The notes beneath the pieces were generated by a model that searched no databases, was not told where the DNA came from, and was given only the letters and a program-made list of their open reading frames with translations. Below, piece by piece: positions 43,780-54,265 of a DNA stretch of 64,000 nt; the stretch's first letter is position 1, and every line of letters begins with the position of its first letter. The translations under genes were made by a program, and so were the position numbers. This DNA is from Neoceratodus forsteri (taxonomy: Eukaryota; Chordata; Ceratodontiformes; Ceratodontidae). The stretch spans positions 1,807,925,967-1,807,989,966 of the forward strand of contig CM057450.1 of NCBI GenBank assembly GCA_016271365.2, written 5' to 3'.

Positions 43780-43915
43780 TTATAGACATTAGCTGTTTGA
43801 TCCAGCTCTAGAACTGCCCCGGAGTGAAATGGTTAAAACCATTCCAAAATAGAATTTTGGCATGAGAGCAGCTCTATCTGTGTCATTTCAAACTTGAACT
43901 GTCAGATTCTTTACT
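43780..43915 (+). repeat. DIRS-D left inverted terminal repeat
   Basis: Matches the complement of 49,179-49,315 almost base for base, including GATCCAGCTCTAGAACTGCC and AGAGCAGCTCTATCTGTGTC. Confidence 0.92.
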
Positions 43916-44313
43916 CTGCCTCAGTGAACAGTTGCTCCGGAGATTTCTCCTTCTGCTCGGTTCATTTCTCGGTTTAAAAAGTGTTTTCTCGGTTGGATTT
44001 AACCGAGAATAGTTTTATTTTAACCGCAAAACCGTTCGGTTCAAGCTCTATCTGTGGTAACCGTAAGTAAATGAAGGTTTTGTCTGTGTGGAACTTGTAA
44101 GCTATCGGTTCGGTTTTGAACCGATCAGTGGGTTTAAAACTCATTTAAAACTAAAAGTTATTATTTTAGAGTGTGGTTCCCGGTTCTTATCGGTTCTAAA
44201 AAAAACGGATTTATTACGGTTTTTTCCAATACCCGTGACACGGTTAGGAACTGATAAGGGTGTCTTGCCTGGCACTGCCGTTAAAAGGGCAAGTTTTTGG
44301 TTAGGCTGGCATT

Positions 44314-45850
44314 ATGTCTGAGAAACCCAAAAGAAAAACCGGGCCCACTGGGTTTCAACACTGTGATGGTTGTGGGGAAGTCTTTGCCAAGGCTGACTTA
44401 TTGTCTGGGGTTTGACCACCTCCAGTCAGACTGCCAGGTATGTAAGAATTTCCCTGCAGCCACCCTGGAAAAAAGATTGGGCAGGCTCAGGGAACGAGAG
44501 GCCAAAAAGTCCGCTGACCCGGATGGCCAGCCGGTTCGGTGCCAACCAACCACAGAGGGAGTGCCCTCTGACCAGGGCCAGACTTCCTCGGCAAAGAAAA
44601 GCTGGTTCTGAGGAACCAATTCCAGTAAAGAAATAAGAAAATCAGCAGGTCTGGAGTCCAAAATTCTTCTCCAACTGCTGCAGAGATAGCAAAAGCCATA
44701 CAAATTGTCCAGTCATTGTACAGGTCCGTCCGAACCACCACTATCTGGTAAAAGTTGGTTCGTCCGTCCCAGTGGTTCAGGATTATGATATTGAGGAATT
44801 TTATGAACCAGAGGAAGGGGAGAGGATTATGAACAGTATGAATGTGGCTGGGAAGGTCTGGGGGTGCCCATTGAACCGACATCTCCCCAGACAGACCTTT
44901 AGAATCTCCCTATGCTGTCTGAGTCCCCATCTCATTTTATGTTTTATAAAAGTTGCTGAAACCTCCAGCTTCCTTTAGAAGAGGCTGTGGATGAGCAAGA
45001 GGAGCCTGATTTTGTAAATATGATGGATATTCCAGAGTCTAGGAGATTGTCTATTCCTTTACATAAGTCTTTTAGGAAACAATTAAAATTTTAAAAGCTC
45101 CTAATTCTGTGCCTCCTGTAGATAAAAAGATGGACAGAAAGTATACATTGTCAGGCCCTGATACAGAATTCCTTTCTCAGCAATGCAGTCATGTTGGGGT
45201 AGTTTAGGCTGCTGCCTGTGGTAAAGCTAATATTCCCTTGGCTTCACATCCTCCTGACAAGGATTCCAGGAAGATTGATGCCATGGCAAAAAAACAGTAT
45301 ATGGCAGCCTCTCTGGGACTCAGGCAAGCAAATTATATGGCTTATGTAGCTAGGTATCAGAAATCTAGATGGGATACTGTTATGCAATTGGCCAAGCAGG
45401 CCCATGGCCAGCTGGCTAGTGAACTAGAACAGGTGGCTGCTGATGGCATTGAAGCCTCTAAGGTTCAGTTTCATGCTGCTGTGGATGTTAATGATGTTTC
45501 CTCTAGGGTCATTGCCACATCTGTAGCTTTTCGTAGGTTGGCCTGGCTCAGGTGTACTAGTTTGTCACAGGATACCCAGACTGCTATGGATTTTCCTGTG
45601 GTGGAAATTCTCTGTTTGGAGAGCAGACAGAGAATTACATGAAGAAGATGGATGAATATAGGCCTGCTTACAAGAGTGCCCAGGCTAAGGAGCGGCAAGC
45701 CACTCCTCAAAGGCATGCCCCCAGGGTGGGGTAGGCCTTTCACAGGCCTTCTACCAGACTCAGGCCTCCCTCTGCCTATGCTCAGAGGGGCTTCTTCAGA
45801 GGCAGGCAGACGAGGGGTGGGCAGACCTGCTCCCACCCCCAGCCTAAAGC
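44314..45850 (+). pseudogene. gag: DIRS-D gag
   Basis: Starts MSEKPKRKTGPTGFQHCDGC with a Cys/His finger (HCDGCGEVFAKADLLSG...CQVCKNF), the DIRS-type N-terminal zinc finger. The frame changes near 44,410. Middle parts are acidic (around 44,780-44,840). The C-terminal domain in one frame at 45,238-45,642 reads DKDSRKIDAMAKKQYMAASL, LRQANYMAYVARYQKSRWD and RVIATSVAFRRLAWLRCTSL, the conserved DIRS Gag core. Two or more frameshifts and a few stops. It ends near the RT start. Confidence 0.8.
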
Positions 45851-45854
45851 TCCT

Positions 45855-46838
45855 ATGAACACAGGCACCTCTGATGGGGTGCCCCAGGGCTCTTTAACCT
45901 CAGACAAGTGGGTCCTGGAAGTAGTAAGCCAGGGTCTGGTTCTCAGCTTCAAAAAGTTTCCCAAGTTGAGAAGCAGACTTTTTCCACCTGCAGGTGCTTC
46001 AGAGACCCTCGCTCTGGAAACAGAGGTCTCATCCCTGTTAGCTCTCAGAGCAGTAGAAAGGGTTCCTCCCCTGCATCAGGGCAGGGGTCTGTATTCCAGA
46101 TACTTCCTTACCCCAAAAAAGACAGGAGAATGGCGGCCCATTTTAGATCTCAGATATCTGAACAAGCATCTTTTGAAACCAAAGTTCAAAATGGTAACTC
46201 TGGCAATGATTTTACCTTTCCTAAGGCCAGGGGACTGGCTAGCCTCCCTGGACCTCAAGGATGCCTATTTCCATGTCCTAATCAGAAGATCCCATCGAAA
46301 GTACCTCAGATTCGAACTGCCCTCAGGTCATTACCTGTTCAGAGCAATGCCCTTCGGCCTTACCTCTGCTCCAAGGGTATTCACAAAGTGTCTAGCAGTG
46401 GCAGTGGCCCACTTAAGGAGGCAGAGGATTGCTGTTTTTCCCTATCTAGACGACTGGCTCATTGTAGGCCAGTCCCCAGAACAGGTAAAATCTCACCTGC
46501 AGGTCACCCAGCAGCTTCTCACCTCCCTGGGTTTTCTGCTAAACCTACCAAAGTCGGTTCTGGAACCAGTCCAGGTACTCACCTTTATAGGGGCAGAATT
46601 GGACACAAAGCTAGCCAGAGCCTTTCTTCCCAGAAAGGGTAAGGAATTTAGTGGCCTGGCCTCTTCCTTCACTCTGCAGGTCTCTCGACCAGCAAGACAC
46701 TTTCTGCAGCTCCTGGGGCACATGGCTGCATCCACAGCTGTTGTGCAGGAAGCCAGATTTCAGATGAGAGACATTCAGTTTCACTTGAGAACCTTTTGGT
46801 CTCAGAGAAGAGACCTCTTTCCAAGTTGGTCCCAGTGA
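45855..46838 (+). CDS. DIRS-D reverse transcriptase, intact domain
   Basis: An uninterrupted 327-codon frame covering the whole RT domain. Motifs in order with rough residue numbers: DKWVLEVVSQG (17), YSRYFLTPKKTGEWRPILDL (80-100), LNKHLLKPKFKMVTLAMILP (102-121), GDWLASLDLKDAYFHVLI with the first catalytic Asp (125-142), FRAMPFGLTSAPRVFTKCLA (161-180), FPYLDDWLIVG with the catalytic Asp pair (196-206), LTSLGFLLNLPKS (223-235), FIGAELDTKLARAF (246-259) and HFLQLLGHMAAS from the connection (285-296). The element start for translation is unknown, since DIRS ORFs may be read by frameshift or internal initiation; the ATG at 45,855 is simply the first in frame. RNase H follows in another frame. Confidence 0.88.
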   Translation: MNTGTSDGVPQGSLTSDKWVLEVVSQGLVLSFKKFPKLRSRLFPPAGASETLALETEVSSLLALRAVERVPPLHQGRGLYSRYFLTPKKTGEWRPILDLRYLNKHLLKPKFKMVTLAMILPFLRPGDWLASLDLKDAYFHVLIRRSHRKYLRFELPSGHYLFRAMPFGLTSAPRVFTKCLAVAVAHLRRQRIAVFPYLDDWLIVGQSPEQVKSHLQVTQQLLTSLGFLLNLPKSVLEPVQVLTFIGAELDTKLARAFLPRKGKEFSGLASSFTLQVSRPARHFLQLLGHMAASTAVVQEARFQMRDIQFHLRTFWSQRRDLFPSWSQ

Positions 46839-46849
46839 CTCAACCTGAT

Positions 46850-47300
46850 CCTAGCTCTCCAGTGGTGGCAGGATCAGAGCAATTTAAGAGCGGGGTCCTT
46901 TCATTTCCCCTTCTCGACTTGACTCTCACTACAGATGCTTCCTTCTGGGTTGGGGAGCCCACATGGGCGACCTTTCCACTCAGGGAGTTTGGCCCTCAGG
47001 AATCTCTGCTCCACATCAATTTGCTGGAACTCAGAGCTGTCTTTTTAGCTCTTCAAGCTTTTCTGCATCTGTCCACGACAAGGTGATACAAGTCAGAACA
47101 GACAACACCACAACAATGTGGTACATCAACAAACGGGGCACTTGGTCTTCGGCCTTGTGCACCGAGGCAATGAAGTTGTGGTCTCTGGCCTATTCCCGAA
47201 CACTTCCCTCATAGCAGTTCATCTTCCAGGGAAGGACAATGTCCTAGCGGATGCCCTCAGCAGGATTTCCCAGGGCCATCACGAATGGTCCCTGGATCCT
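46850..47300 (+). pseudogene. DIRS-D RNase H
   Basis: Three frames carry the domain. LTLTTDASFWVG holds the first Asp and LHINLLELRAVFLALQAF the Glu (46,915-47,065). VIQVRTDNTTTMWYINKRGT holds the second Asp (47,085-47,145). IAVHLPGKDNVLADALSRIS holds the last Asp (47,213-47,270). All four catalytic positions are kept, but two frameshifts separate them, so a few indels account for the loss of function. The GG of the usual QGGTHS is RGTWS here. Confidence 0.82.
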
Positions 47301-47696
47301 CAAGTGCTGGGGATAGTTTTTTGCCAGGTGGGGCATCCCTCAGATAGATCTTTTGCAGCCCCAGACAATCACAAACTTCCTCTGTTCTGTTGCAGGCCTC
47401 CAGTGCTGGGCTCAGTTCCCCTGGATGCCCTTCTTTTGATTGGGAGGGAAGTTCCTCTATGCTTTCCCTTCCTCCTATTCAAAGTACTAGTCAAAATCAG
47501 ATCTCGGCCTTGCAGGGTGATTCTGATTGCCCCGGATTGGGCCAGGCAGCCCTGGTACCCACTCCTTCTGTCTCTGACAGTCCATCTTCCCCTGTGCCTC
47601 CCCAGGAATCACAATCTATTGACTTGTGCCCAGGGAAGGGTTTGGTATCCGAACCTCAAATCCCTCAACCTCAAGGCCTGGTTCTTGAGGAGTTAG
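47300..47696 (+). pseudogene. DIRS-D Dam-like methyltransferase domain
   Basis: Continues in the last RNase H frame: HHEWSLDPQVLGIVFCQVGH, NHKLPLFCCRPPVLGSVPLD (N...F...DAL) , LLFKVLVKIRSRPCRVILIA and PDWARQPWYPLLLSL. The order N-x-x-L-P-x-F, D-A-L, VILIAPDW fits the N6-adenine methyltransferase-like domain known in DIRS elements. The F-P-P segment reads FPF. It overlaps the recombinase frame at its end. Confidence 0.65.
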
Positions 47697-48723
47697 AGTT
47701 TGCTGATTTACACTTTTCTCAGGGTGTTCTTGAGATCCTAAAGGCTTCCAGAAAGCCTTCCACTAGGGCTACTTATAGTTCTAAATGGAAAAGGTTTTCC
47801 ATTTGGTGTGCTGGGAAAAATATTTCCCCAGAATCTGCTGAATTGCCCATTTTGTTAGATTACATGGTACATCTTAATTCCTTGGGTCTCAGACCAGCTA
47901 CCCCGAGAGTTCATTTGGCAGCTGTGTCTGCTTTTGTGTCAGCAGGAAAGTCATCCCCTCTTTCCTCTCATCCTGTGTTTTCCAAGTTTTTTAAGGGATT
48001 ACTCCATACTAATCCTCCCTTTTGGGAACTGGCCTCTGCTTGGGACCTTAATGTTTGCATTGCCCAGTTAATGCAACCCCCTTTTGAACCTCTGTCTTCT
48101 GCAGAGCTTAAGTACTTAACTTGGAAAACTGTTTTTCTAGTGGCTGTCACTTCTGCCAGACGCATAAGTGAATTGCAAGCCTTGTCAGTGGAGACTGACT
48201 TTATTTCTTTCCACAGGGATAAGGTAGTCCTTAGGACTAATAGGAAGTTTTTGCCTAAGGTGGTTTCAGATTTCCATCTTAATCAATCTATCTCACTTCC
48301 AGTATTTTCACTGATCACCTCTTTGGGTGAGAGGAGGTTGCACAGCCTGGATGTTAAGAGAGCTCTTAGTTATTATATAGAGCGCACAAAGGTCATAAGT
48401 TCGAATCCTCCAACTTTTCCTTACCTATGGTGAAGTTGGGAAAGGCAACCTGCCACTAAGAGATCAATAGCCAGGTGGATTGTCTCTCTGTATCCAATTT
48501 TATTATCAGAAAGTGGGCAGAGCCCCCGGGTTTGAGGGCTCATTCTACCAGGGGTACAGCTGCGTCTCTAGCTGCTGCCAGAGATATCCCTTTATTAGAG
48601 ATTTGCCAGGCTGCTACTTGGAAAACGGTACACACTTTTACCAAGCATTACTCCCTGGATGTCCAGGCCAGGAGAGATGCTCGGTTTGGCACAGCTGCTC
48701 TTCAGAGCCTATTCCCTAAGTAG
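47650..48723 (+). pseudogene. DIRS-D tyrosine recombinase, one frameshift
   Basis: The first piece lies in a 347-codon frame ending at 48,433. The N-terminal DNA-binding part is LHFSQGVLEILKASRKPSTR, ATYSSKWKRFSIWCAGKNIS and LPILLDYMVHLNSLGLRPAT. The catalytic part has FLVAVTSARRISELQALSVE (box I Arg), VVSDFHLNQSISLPVF and LHSLDVKRALSYYIERT. One frameshift near 48,420-48,470 leads to the second piece (48,475-48,723) with LRAHSTRGTAASLAAARDIP (His-x-x-Arg box), LLEICQAATWKTVHTFTKHY (nucleophilic Tyr at the end) and DARFGTAALQSLFPK. All active-site residues expected for the family are present. Confidence 0.88.
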
Positions 48724-48760
48724 GTTCTGCCCCTCCTCCATGGAGGTACTGCTGTGTATT

Positions 48761-48863
48761 CTGCTAATGTCTGTAATATAGCAAGACTTCATGTTGTTTG
48801 AAGAAAAAATTACTCACCTTAGTAATGTTGTTTCTTCTAATGGAGTCTTGCTATATTATAGAC
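48761..48863. repeat. DIRS-D internal complementary region
   Basis: The left half pairs with 43,754-43,795 and the right half pairs perfectly with 49,299-49,361. It starts 38 bases after the recombinase stop. The junction of the two halves (about 48,801) marks how the two ends meet in the circular intermediate, reading TTTGAAGAAAAA. Confidence 0.92.
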
Positions 48864-49178
48864 CTCCCCCCCAACCTGCCCCTCTCAGAACCTCTACTTG
48901 GTGGGGTGCGGGCAACTTAGTGTGGGCACTACTTATGTCCTGTTAGCATTTTGTTCCCTTTGGGACTTTGGGGGTGTGTATGTGTACGCGTGTGTGTGTT
49001 TTATTATACTTATGTTCCATTTCCATATTATTAGAATGGTGTTAGTATTTCTGGTCCCCTGACTTGAGTCTTGGGTGTTGGGTGTTGGGACCATCAATGG
49101 TTGTTATTATTTAGGTAGCCATTTGGCTAGTGTAGGTTACAGCTTCCACACACACCTTAGTGAGTTTGGCTCGTAAAG

Positions 49179-49361
49179 ATCTGACAGTTCAAGTTTGAAA
49201 TGACACAGATAGAGCTGCTCTCGTGCCAAAATTCTATTTTGGAATGGTTTTAACCATTTCACTCTGGGGCAGTTCTAGAGCTGGATCAAACTGCTAATGT
49301 CTATAATATAGCAAGACTCCATTAGAAGAAACAACATTACTAAGGTGAGTAATTTTTTCTT
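49179..49361 (-). repeat. DIRS-D right inverted terminal repeat and end
   Basis: Complement of the left repeat plus about 45 extra outer bases that are found only in the internal complementary region, as expected for DIRS right ends. Confidence 0.9.
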
Positions 49362-49404
49362 TCTGAGTATTATGATTTTCAGAGTTTTCCCAGAGGCGTC
49401 AGCA

Positions 49405-49475
49405 GCTCTTTAAGCGACTTGCTCAGAGTCGCACAGTATGCAAGTAGGGGCTGATGGGATTCAAACCCAGGTAGT
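49405..49475 (-). mobile_element. SINE core fragment (copy 3)
   Basis: GCGACTTGCTCAGAGTCGCA followed by CAGTATGCAAGTAGGGG and a box B-like GATTCAAACCC match the 4,395-4,470 part of SINE copy 1 in the same orientation. Confidence 0.6.
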
Positions 49476-49479
49476 AGAT

Positions 49480-50830
49480 TAGCCCCAAGTCAGGACTTGC
49501 GGCGTCTCTCAATAAACAAAAACAGACAAAAAAAAGCTTCTAATGCAGATGTCCTGGATGCTGTATAGGATGCTAAGTAAGACACTGTGCATACAGTCAC
49601 TGCTTTATAAATAACGTAGCTCAAATCTCATTTCTTTTTAACAGAGATTTAAGCAGCTGATTATGTGCAGTGTGTAAGAAATATTATTGCCTGTGTGAGG
49701 ACATAATAAAACACACTCCCTCCCGGCAGGAGTCTCCAGTGTGTTTTTGCTGTGTACATTGTATTAAGTTGCTGTACTATGAAATAACAGAATCTGTGCA
49801 GTAAAGCAGTGATTTGAACAAACTGTTCAGAACTACCTGCGCGAAAGAGTACTTTTTAGGACTATGCAGCAGCATGTTGCTGAAGCTAGAAAAGTTTTTG
49901 GTTATTGAACCAGCCTTTTCATACAGACAGTTTGGTTTGTCCCCGCTGCATCTTGCACGAACATCTTTGAAAAATAAATAACAAAACTAGTGAATCTTGA
50001 AGTCCAGTCAAAATATAGACGGGGAGTCTTTTCTAAACTATAGACAGAATTGTGGTACAGTGTAATTACAGGCTGCCTTCACAATAGTGTTTCCTTTATT
50101 TCTGTAAAGCAGATCTAGCGAACTGATAACTTTTGTTCCCCCAGTGTAGTGCAGAAATCTTATCGTGGTGTGATGTATGGAACTTAAAACTTACATTTAT
50201 GTCATTTGGGTCATCAAAAAGTTTAACTGTTCTGTAGGGGTCGGTGAAGCGTAACATAGCATTCAGTTTGGTTTTTGTGTAAAACCTGTTCCCATACTCA
50301 ACAGGATTGCAGCTTTCTCCACCCCCTTTTTTTTTTGTTGGAGAGATTCTATACCATTTCCTATAAATTAAAGCATAAATATTGTTTAAAACAGTATGGT
50401 TAATCATCTGTTCCATGTTTGTTGTGTTAACAAATTACTATACTTTCCCTGTGCTCAGTAATTACGATTCCTGCACAACTAAGTAGAGTTGACACCATGT
50501 TTAGGGGGAAAAAAACGCAGCAGACATTCAACTTGGCATGCTAAAACTTGGCAAATGAACAGTTTGGGCAGTTTTACAGAGTATCAGATTCTACTGTATC
50601 TTTGGCACTTGCAGGAGGATACATTATACTGGTATCTGTGTGATCAGTGAGGCAAACAAAAACAGTTTTATCTGTGTAATAGACAGCGTGTTCTGTATGT
50701 TTGTTTTTCATTCCCCTACATTAAGTCACTCCAAACCAGAGTTTCCTATTTGGAACTTTGTCAATGGGAGTTGGTGCAAGGGAATGAGGACTGTGAGTGA
50801 AGGTGAGATTGGAAGAATGGGGGATATGTA
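49480..50830. other. Unassigned sequence
   Basis: No transposon ends or conserved coding recognised. A 106-codon open frame on minus (50,416-50,096) has no motif and ends in a T-rich stretch; I do not call it a gene. Confidence 0.35.
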
Positions 50831-50834
50831 AGCA

Positions 50835-50962
50835 AATAAGACATGCCAGTGTGTGCATGGAACAGATTTTTATCGCACAACCAGAGGCGCTGCGGCCTCT
50901 TGCCTTCAGCCCCTGGAAGTGCCGTAAAATCTGTTCCATGCACACCCCTGGAGTGTCTTATT
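50835..50962. mobile_element. Small foldback MITE (128 bp)
   Basis: AATAAGACA at the left end and TGTCTTATT at the right end are inverted. The arms share the exact 18-mer TGTGCATGGAACAGATTT (50,852-50,869) and its complement (50,927-50,944). The loop centres near 50,898. The same 18-mer occurs in a hairpin at 52,646-52,687. Confidence 0.65.
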
Positions 50963-51169
50963 ACATTTCTAAAATGGGTTCCCTTTATAAAAAATATTTT
51001 CTCCGCCTATAAAAATGTTTGTCTAAAAACAGAAATCATTATGTTGCTTTGATGTAAAATAGTCCTTTTGTCTGCAACCTGATGATGTCATTTTATTTTG
51101 TCATAGAACATTTGTCCTATATGGGATCCATGGTTCTAAGGTCAAGTTCAACCCCCCCCCCAACCCCGA

Positions 51170-51465
51170 TGGAGAGAGGGAGTTGAACTGTGTGATTCTT
51201 AATTCTCACAGATCTGTGGCAGTATTAAACATCGATTCAAAAAATAACGGCAGAATAGAATTTTAATGTTAGACTGTGGGAGACCCAGAGCAGCCTAGTC
51301 TTGAGAAAAACGTTTTCCCAATTGAAAGAGACAGAGGGGGTTCAGCTATGTGATTGTGCATTTGTACAGGTCTGTCACATTACTGAACATTTACTCAACA
51401 TATAACAGCAGTGTGGAATTTATGTTTTGCAGTGTGAGACCCAGAACAGCCAGACACAGCAGTGT
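51170..51465 (+). repeat. Diverged direct duplication, unit about 160 bases
   Basis: Segments at about 51,172-51,300 and 51,331-51,460 align in order: GAGAGGGAGTTGAACTGTGT with GACAGAGGGGGTTCAGCTAT, a shared ATTxTxCACAGxTCTGT-like middle, and GACCCAGAGCAGCC with GACCCAGAACAGCC. Confidence 0.65.
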
Positions 51466-51859
51466 GACGAGAGAAATCATTTGTTGTTTTTACTTTAAAA
51501 GCTGAGCGCGAATGGCGACTAGGAGAACCGAGTGGCAGTGCGATTGCAGATGTTACTTGATACTGTTTCTGTGCAAGTTTTTTTTTTTTTTGCCCTTCAC
51601 TGACCCATAGACCTCTCTCCAGTGAGGTCTCTCGGAGCGGCCGTATCTTTCCCGGCCTGAGACCCTCCCCAGTGTGGTCACCGCTCCCAGGAGTGCCTCC
51701 TACCACTACCTCTGAGCACCCCGGCTCTGAGCCCCCCATGGTGGAACCGCCCTAACTCCTCTGGCACTCTATCTAGAATCTAGATGGGCAACCGGGGAGT
51801 GGAGGAGACACACAGTGTCCAGCTGGAAATGGATCCAGCTAAGGGACTTGGGGACCAAC

Positions 51860-52195
51860 CAATGGACCCACCTTCACCTGTCCGGGTGCTAGTGTCCATT
51901 TTCCTGGAGGTGTGGATATGCAGTGATGTCTAGCGTGTGGCAGGTGCGCTCCTACCCGCAGGACGTCCGCCGCTGCCTCAATTCCCTCAGTGAGACTCCC
52001 ACTTGCGCTGCGTCCAGCTTCCACTGGGAGCTGCAAGTGCAGTGTGACTCATGACCCACTCTCCCCCAGGAGAGGAGAGGAGAGCTGTCCTCTGGATGCT
52101 CTGTCCTCTCCTGCCCCTGCCAACCCCCGACTACCTGAGTCATTCCCTAACCCGGGTCGCCGGCATGGCGCGAGGTGTGGCATCCAGCGCCTCAA
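51860..52195 (-). mobile_element. CR1 5' region fragment
   Basis: Aligns in the same orientation with 11,590-11,800 (CR1-A 5' region): GGATATGCAGTGATG against GGACATGCAGTGATG, then CCCTAACCCGGGTCGCCGGC against CCCTGAACCCGGAATGCCGG. No coding continues, so it is a solitary 5' piece. The GC-rich block 51,600-51,860 next to it may belong to the same copy. Confidence 0.5.
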
Positions 52196-52645
52196 CCCTC
52201 AGCAACACCGGGCTGGCATGTTTCTACGGAAGTTAAGTAGATGATTGAGTTGTGGGGCTTATTATGTTTACTGAAGATCTTTTGTGTGAACATCATTGCT
52301 GCTAATGGAAGTTGTGGAGTGTGTTTAAATAAAAAAAAAAGTGTTTGCACATGCAGAGATGGGAGTGCAGTCTGCATTGGAGACTGAGGGTGGAGACGCA
52401 CTGCGGGAGCAGAGCGGTGGCGTAGTCGGCAGCTCAATGAAAAAATAAATACAGTATGTGCTTTTGATGATCTTTAACTGAAGGGCTGAAACGTATAATT
52501 AGAAAAACAGGCAAATATGTTTACTGATGGTCATTTATTGATGGAAGTTTTGTCAGTGAGAAAGGGGAAAAAATGGTGTTTGAACAGCTCAAAATTCGAA
52601 TGGCACAGTGATTTCTTTGAGCACTATGGCCCTGCTTTTCTGAAC

Positions 52646-52687
52646 TTATTACCTGTGCATGGAACAGATTTCATGCACAGGTAATAA
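52646..52687. repeat. Perfect hairpin, 16-base stem and 10-base loop
   Basis: TTATTACCTGTGCATG at 52,646-52,661 is exactly inverted at 52,672-52,687. The loop is GAACAGATTT. It contains the 18-mer shared with 50,835-50,962. Confidence 0.85.
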
Positions 52688-52689
52688 CC

Positions 52690-53390
52690 AATTAGAAAGC
52701 AGTATTTTCTCTCTCCATATTATATTTTTTAACTTTCTGTTTATGGCTCCGCCAGTGTCCAATGCAGATTTTCTTTTGGTTCTCCAAGGTACCAGACCTC
52801 CGTCGCCGATGACCTTATTTACCACCTCCATTGAGCAGTGGCACTATCGCCAGGTGGGGATGGTCCGGGAACTCCTTGAATCTCTTATGATGCATCAGGC
52901 AGTGTGGCAGGATGTTGCTGCAGGGTCAGAATATACAGGGAGACCTTCTTCTGCTGGGGCCATTTTTCTGCTGTTTCTCCCCACCCCTGGGACATAAGCA
53001 CGCATAGGTCTCAAGGCTGTGTTGCACACATCTATGGATCTACCATGAACCTGGATGATGCCAACCTCAGCTTTGCCTCTGCTTCGCTTTCATCTGTGGT
53101 CATGCAAGTGGCAGTATTGTGGTGGAGACGAGAGACCCTCTCTCCCCAGAGGAGCAGGTGAGTATCCTTTATGGTGCTTAATCCTCCACACTCCAGCCAG
53201 CTGTCAGTGACCTTGACTTGTTTCCAAACCTGGGTCGTCAGCAATGCAAATGGTAGTTCTACTACTGCACCAACAGGCTGGCCCCTGAAGTACTTTTTCA
53301 TATCTTTTTAAATAAAGCAGTTGCCAGTGGAGTTCTTTGCATGAATTAAGTACTTTTGAGCTTGGGAGGGGGAGTTGGTAGCATAGCAGG
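52690..53390. other. Unrecognised open-frame region
   Basis: A 112-codon frame at 52,659-52,997 reads in part SIEQWHYRQVGMVRELLESL. It has the look of an amphipathic helical segment but matches no family I can name. Short frames follow to 53,161. It could be a piece of a retroelement gag or chance. Confidence 0.25.
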
Positions 53391-53394
53391 AGGA

Positions 53395-53490
53395 GTTAGA
53401 GGGTATCCATTCTGGCCCGGTAGGTGGAGGGAGCAGTGCCATAGACCACGTCCGCATAGTCAAAGACCAGGAGTGTACTGGAATATGAAT
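53395..53490 (-). mobile_element. LINE fragment of the LINE-4 family
   Basis: The minus frame reads LVFDYADVVYGTAPSTYRAR, matching VFDYADVFYGATPSSSLARL of LINE-4 at 41,380-41,325. Confidence 0.6.
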
Positions 53491-54009
53491 ATGATTTGCT
53501 GCAGCTGGAAGCTAATATTTGAGAGTTTTAATTGCTAGAAGTACTGAAAATAAGAACAGCCAAGGCACAGAAGTACCTAACCAGGAAACACACACAGGGC
53601 TCCGAGGTACATATAGTGCCCTAGAGTAAGGATTCCTGGGCACTACATATTGTTACCAGGACATCCCAGGCCTCGTCTGGTCCTGTTCTTGAGGCACCAC
53701 TTGGTGTTTAGTTACCTGTTCAGATCCCCGTAAACACTGACAAAGTTTAGAAAAATGTATTGAGGATTAAGTGCAGTTACTGGTAGCATGCTTTCCTAGT
53801 GCTAAAGTTTCTTTGAGGGGGGAGCATGTCTGCTAATTCTAGTTTTTAACACAGCTTCTGGATGTAGAAACATGATTAGTATCTTTAATTCTGTTAGGTT
53901 TGCTGAAAAGCATTGTCTAAAGATGGGTTTTAGAAAGGTGTATATCGCTCTGTCGCAGTTGTTAACAAAAATATTAAACTAGAGTTTTGTGAAGAATTAT
54001 TTCTGTCAG

Positions 54010-54265
54010 AGAAAGCAGTGGGCACTGTTCACCAAGTAAAACAGTGTTGGCTGCATATCACAAGATTTATTGATTGCAGCGTTTCTCTTCAGCAGCTGTT
54101 TTGGAATACTGTCCTGAATTATGCGACTGCCTTGGCTTGTCACGCACTCGTGCAGGAGAATAGCCATATCTTAACAGCTTTCTTGACCCAGCAGTGCCAA
54201 GGAAAGATTAATGTTTCCAGCAATCCCTTTCTCATTACTAGCTCAAATTACTCTGAGAAAGAAAG
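54010..54265 (+). other. Possible host gene exon (256 bp)
   Basis: Bounded by an acceptor-like TTATTTCTGTCAG before 54,010 and a donor-like AAAG|GTAGGG after 54,265. The frame stays open through the whole span (about 85 codons, starting in phase 1), reading for example CWLHITRFIDCSVSLQQLFW and VLNYATALACHALVQE. It is free of frameshifts, unlike the transposon coding around it, and helical in composition. I do not recognise the protein. It could be an internal exon of a plus-strand gene whose introns are filled by the surrounding elements, or chance. Confidence 0.35.

Larger units (their letters stand above)
43751..49362 (+). mobile_element. DIRS-D: best-preserved DIRS retrotransposon (5.6 kb)
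   Basis: Inverted terminal repeats at about 43,780-43,915 and 49,179-49,315 are near identical over about 130 bases (for example CCATTCCAAAATAGAATTTT on the left). The internal complementary region at 48,761-48,863 has its second half (48,801-48,863) exactly complementary to the right end (49,299-49,361, 63 of 63 bases), and its first half complementary to the left end with about 3 differences in 42. Gag, RT, RH, MT and YR are all present in order, with few disruptions and no nested insertion. Flanks show no target duplication. Confidence 0.92.

Noticed and set aside
44398..44882. Minus-strand frames opposite DIRS-D gag
   Set aside because: Shadow frames; the plus strand carries the recognisable Gag finger and core.
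49179..49361. Direct target-site duplication around DIRS-D
   Set aside because: No matching bases flank 43,751 and 49,362, as expected for DIRS.
50096..50416. 106-codon minus-strand frame as a gene
   Set aside because: No motif, no splice-like borders, and part of it runs over a T-rich tract.
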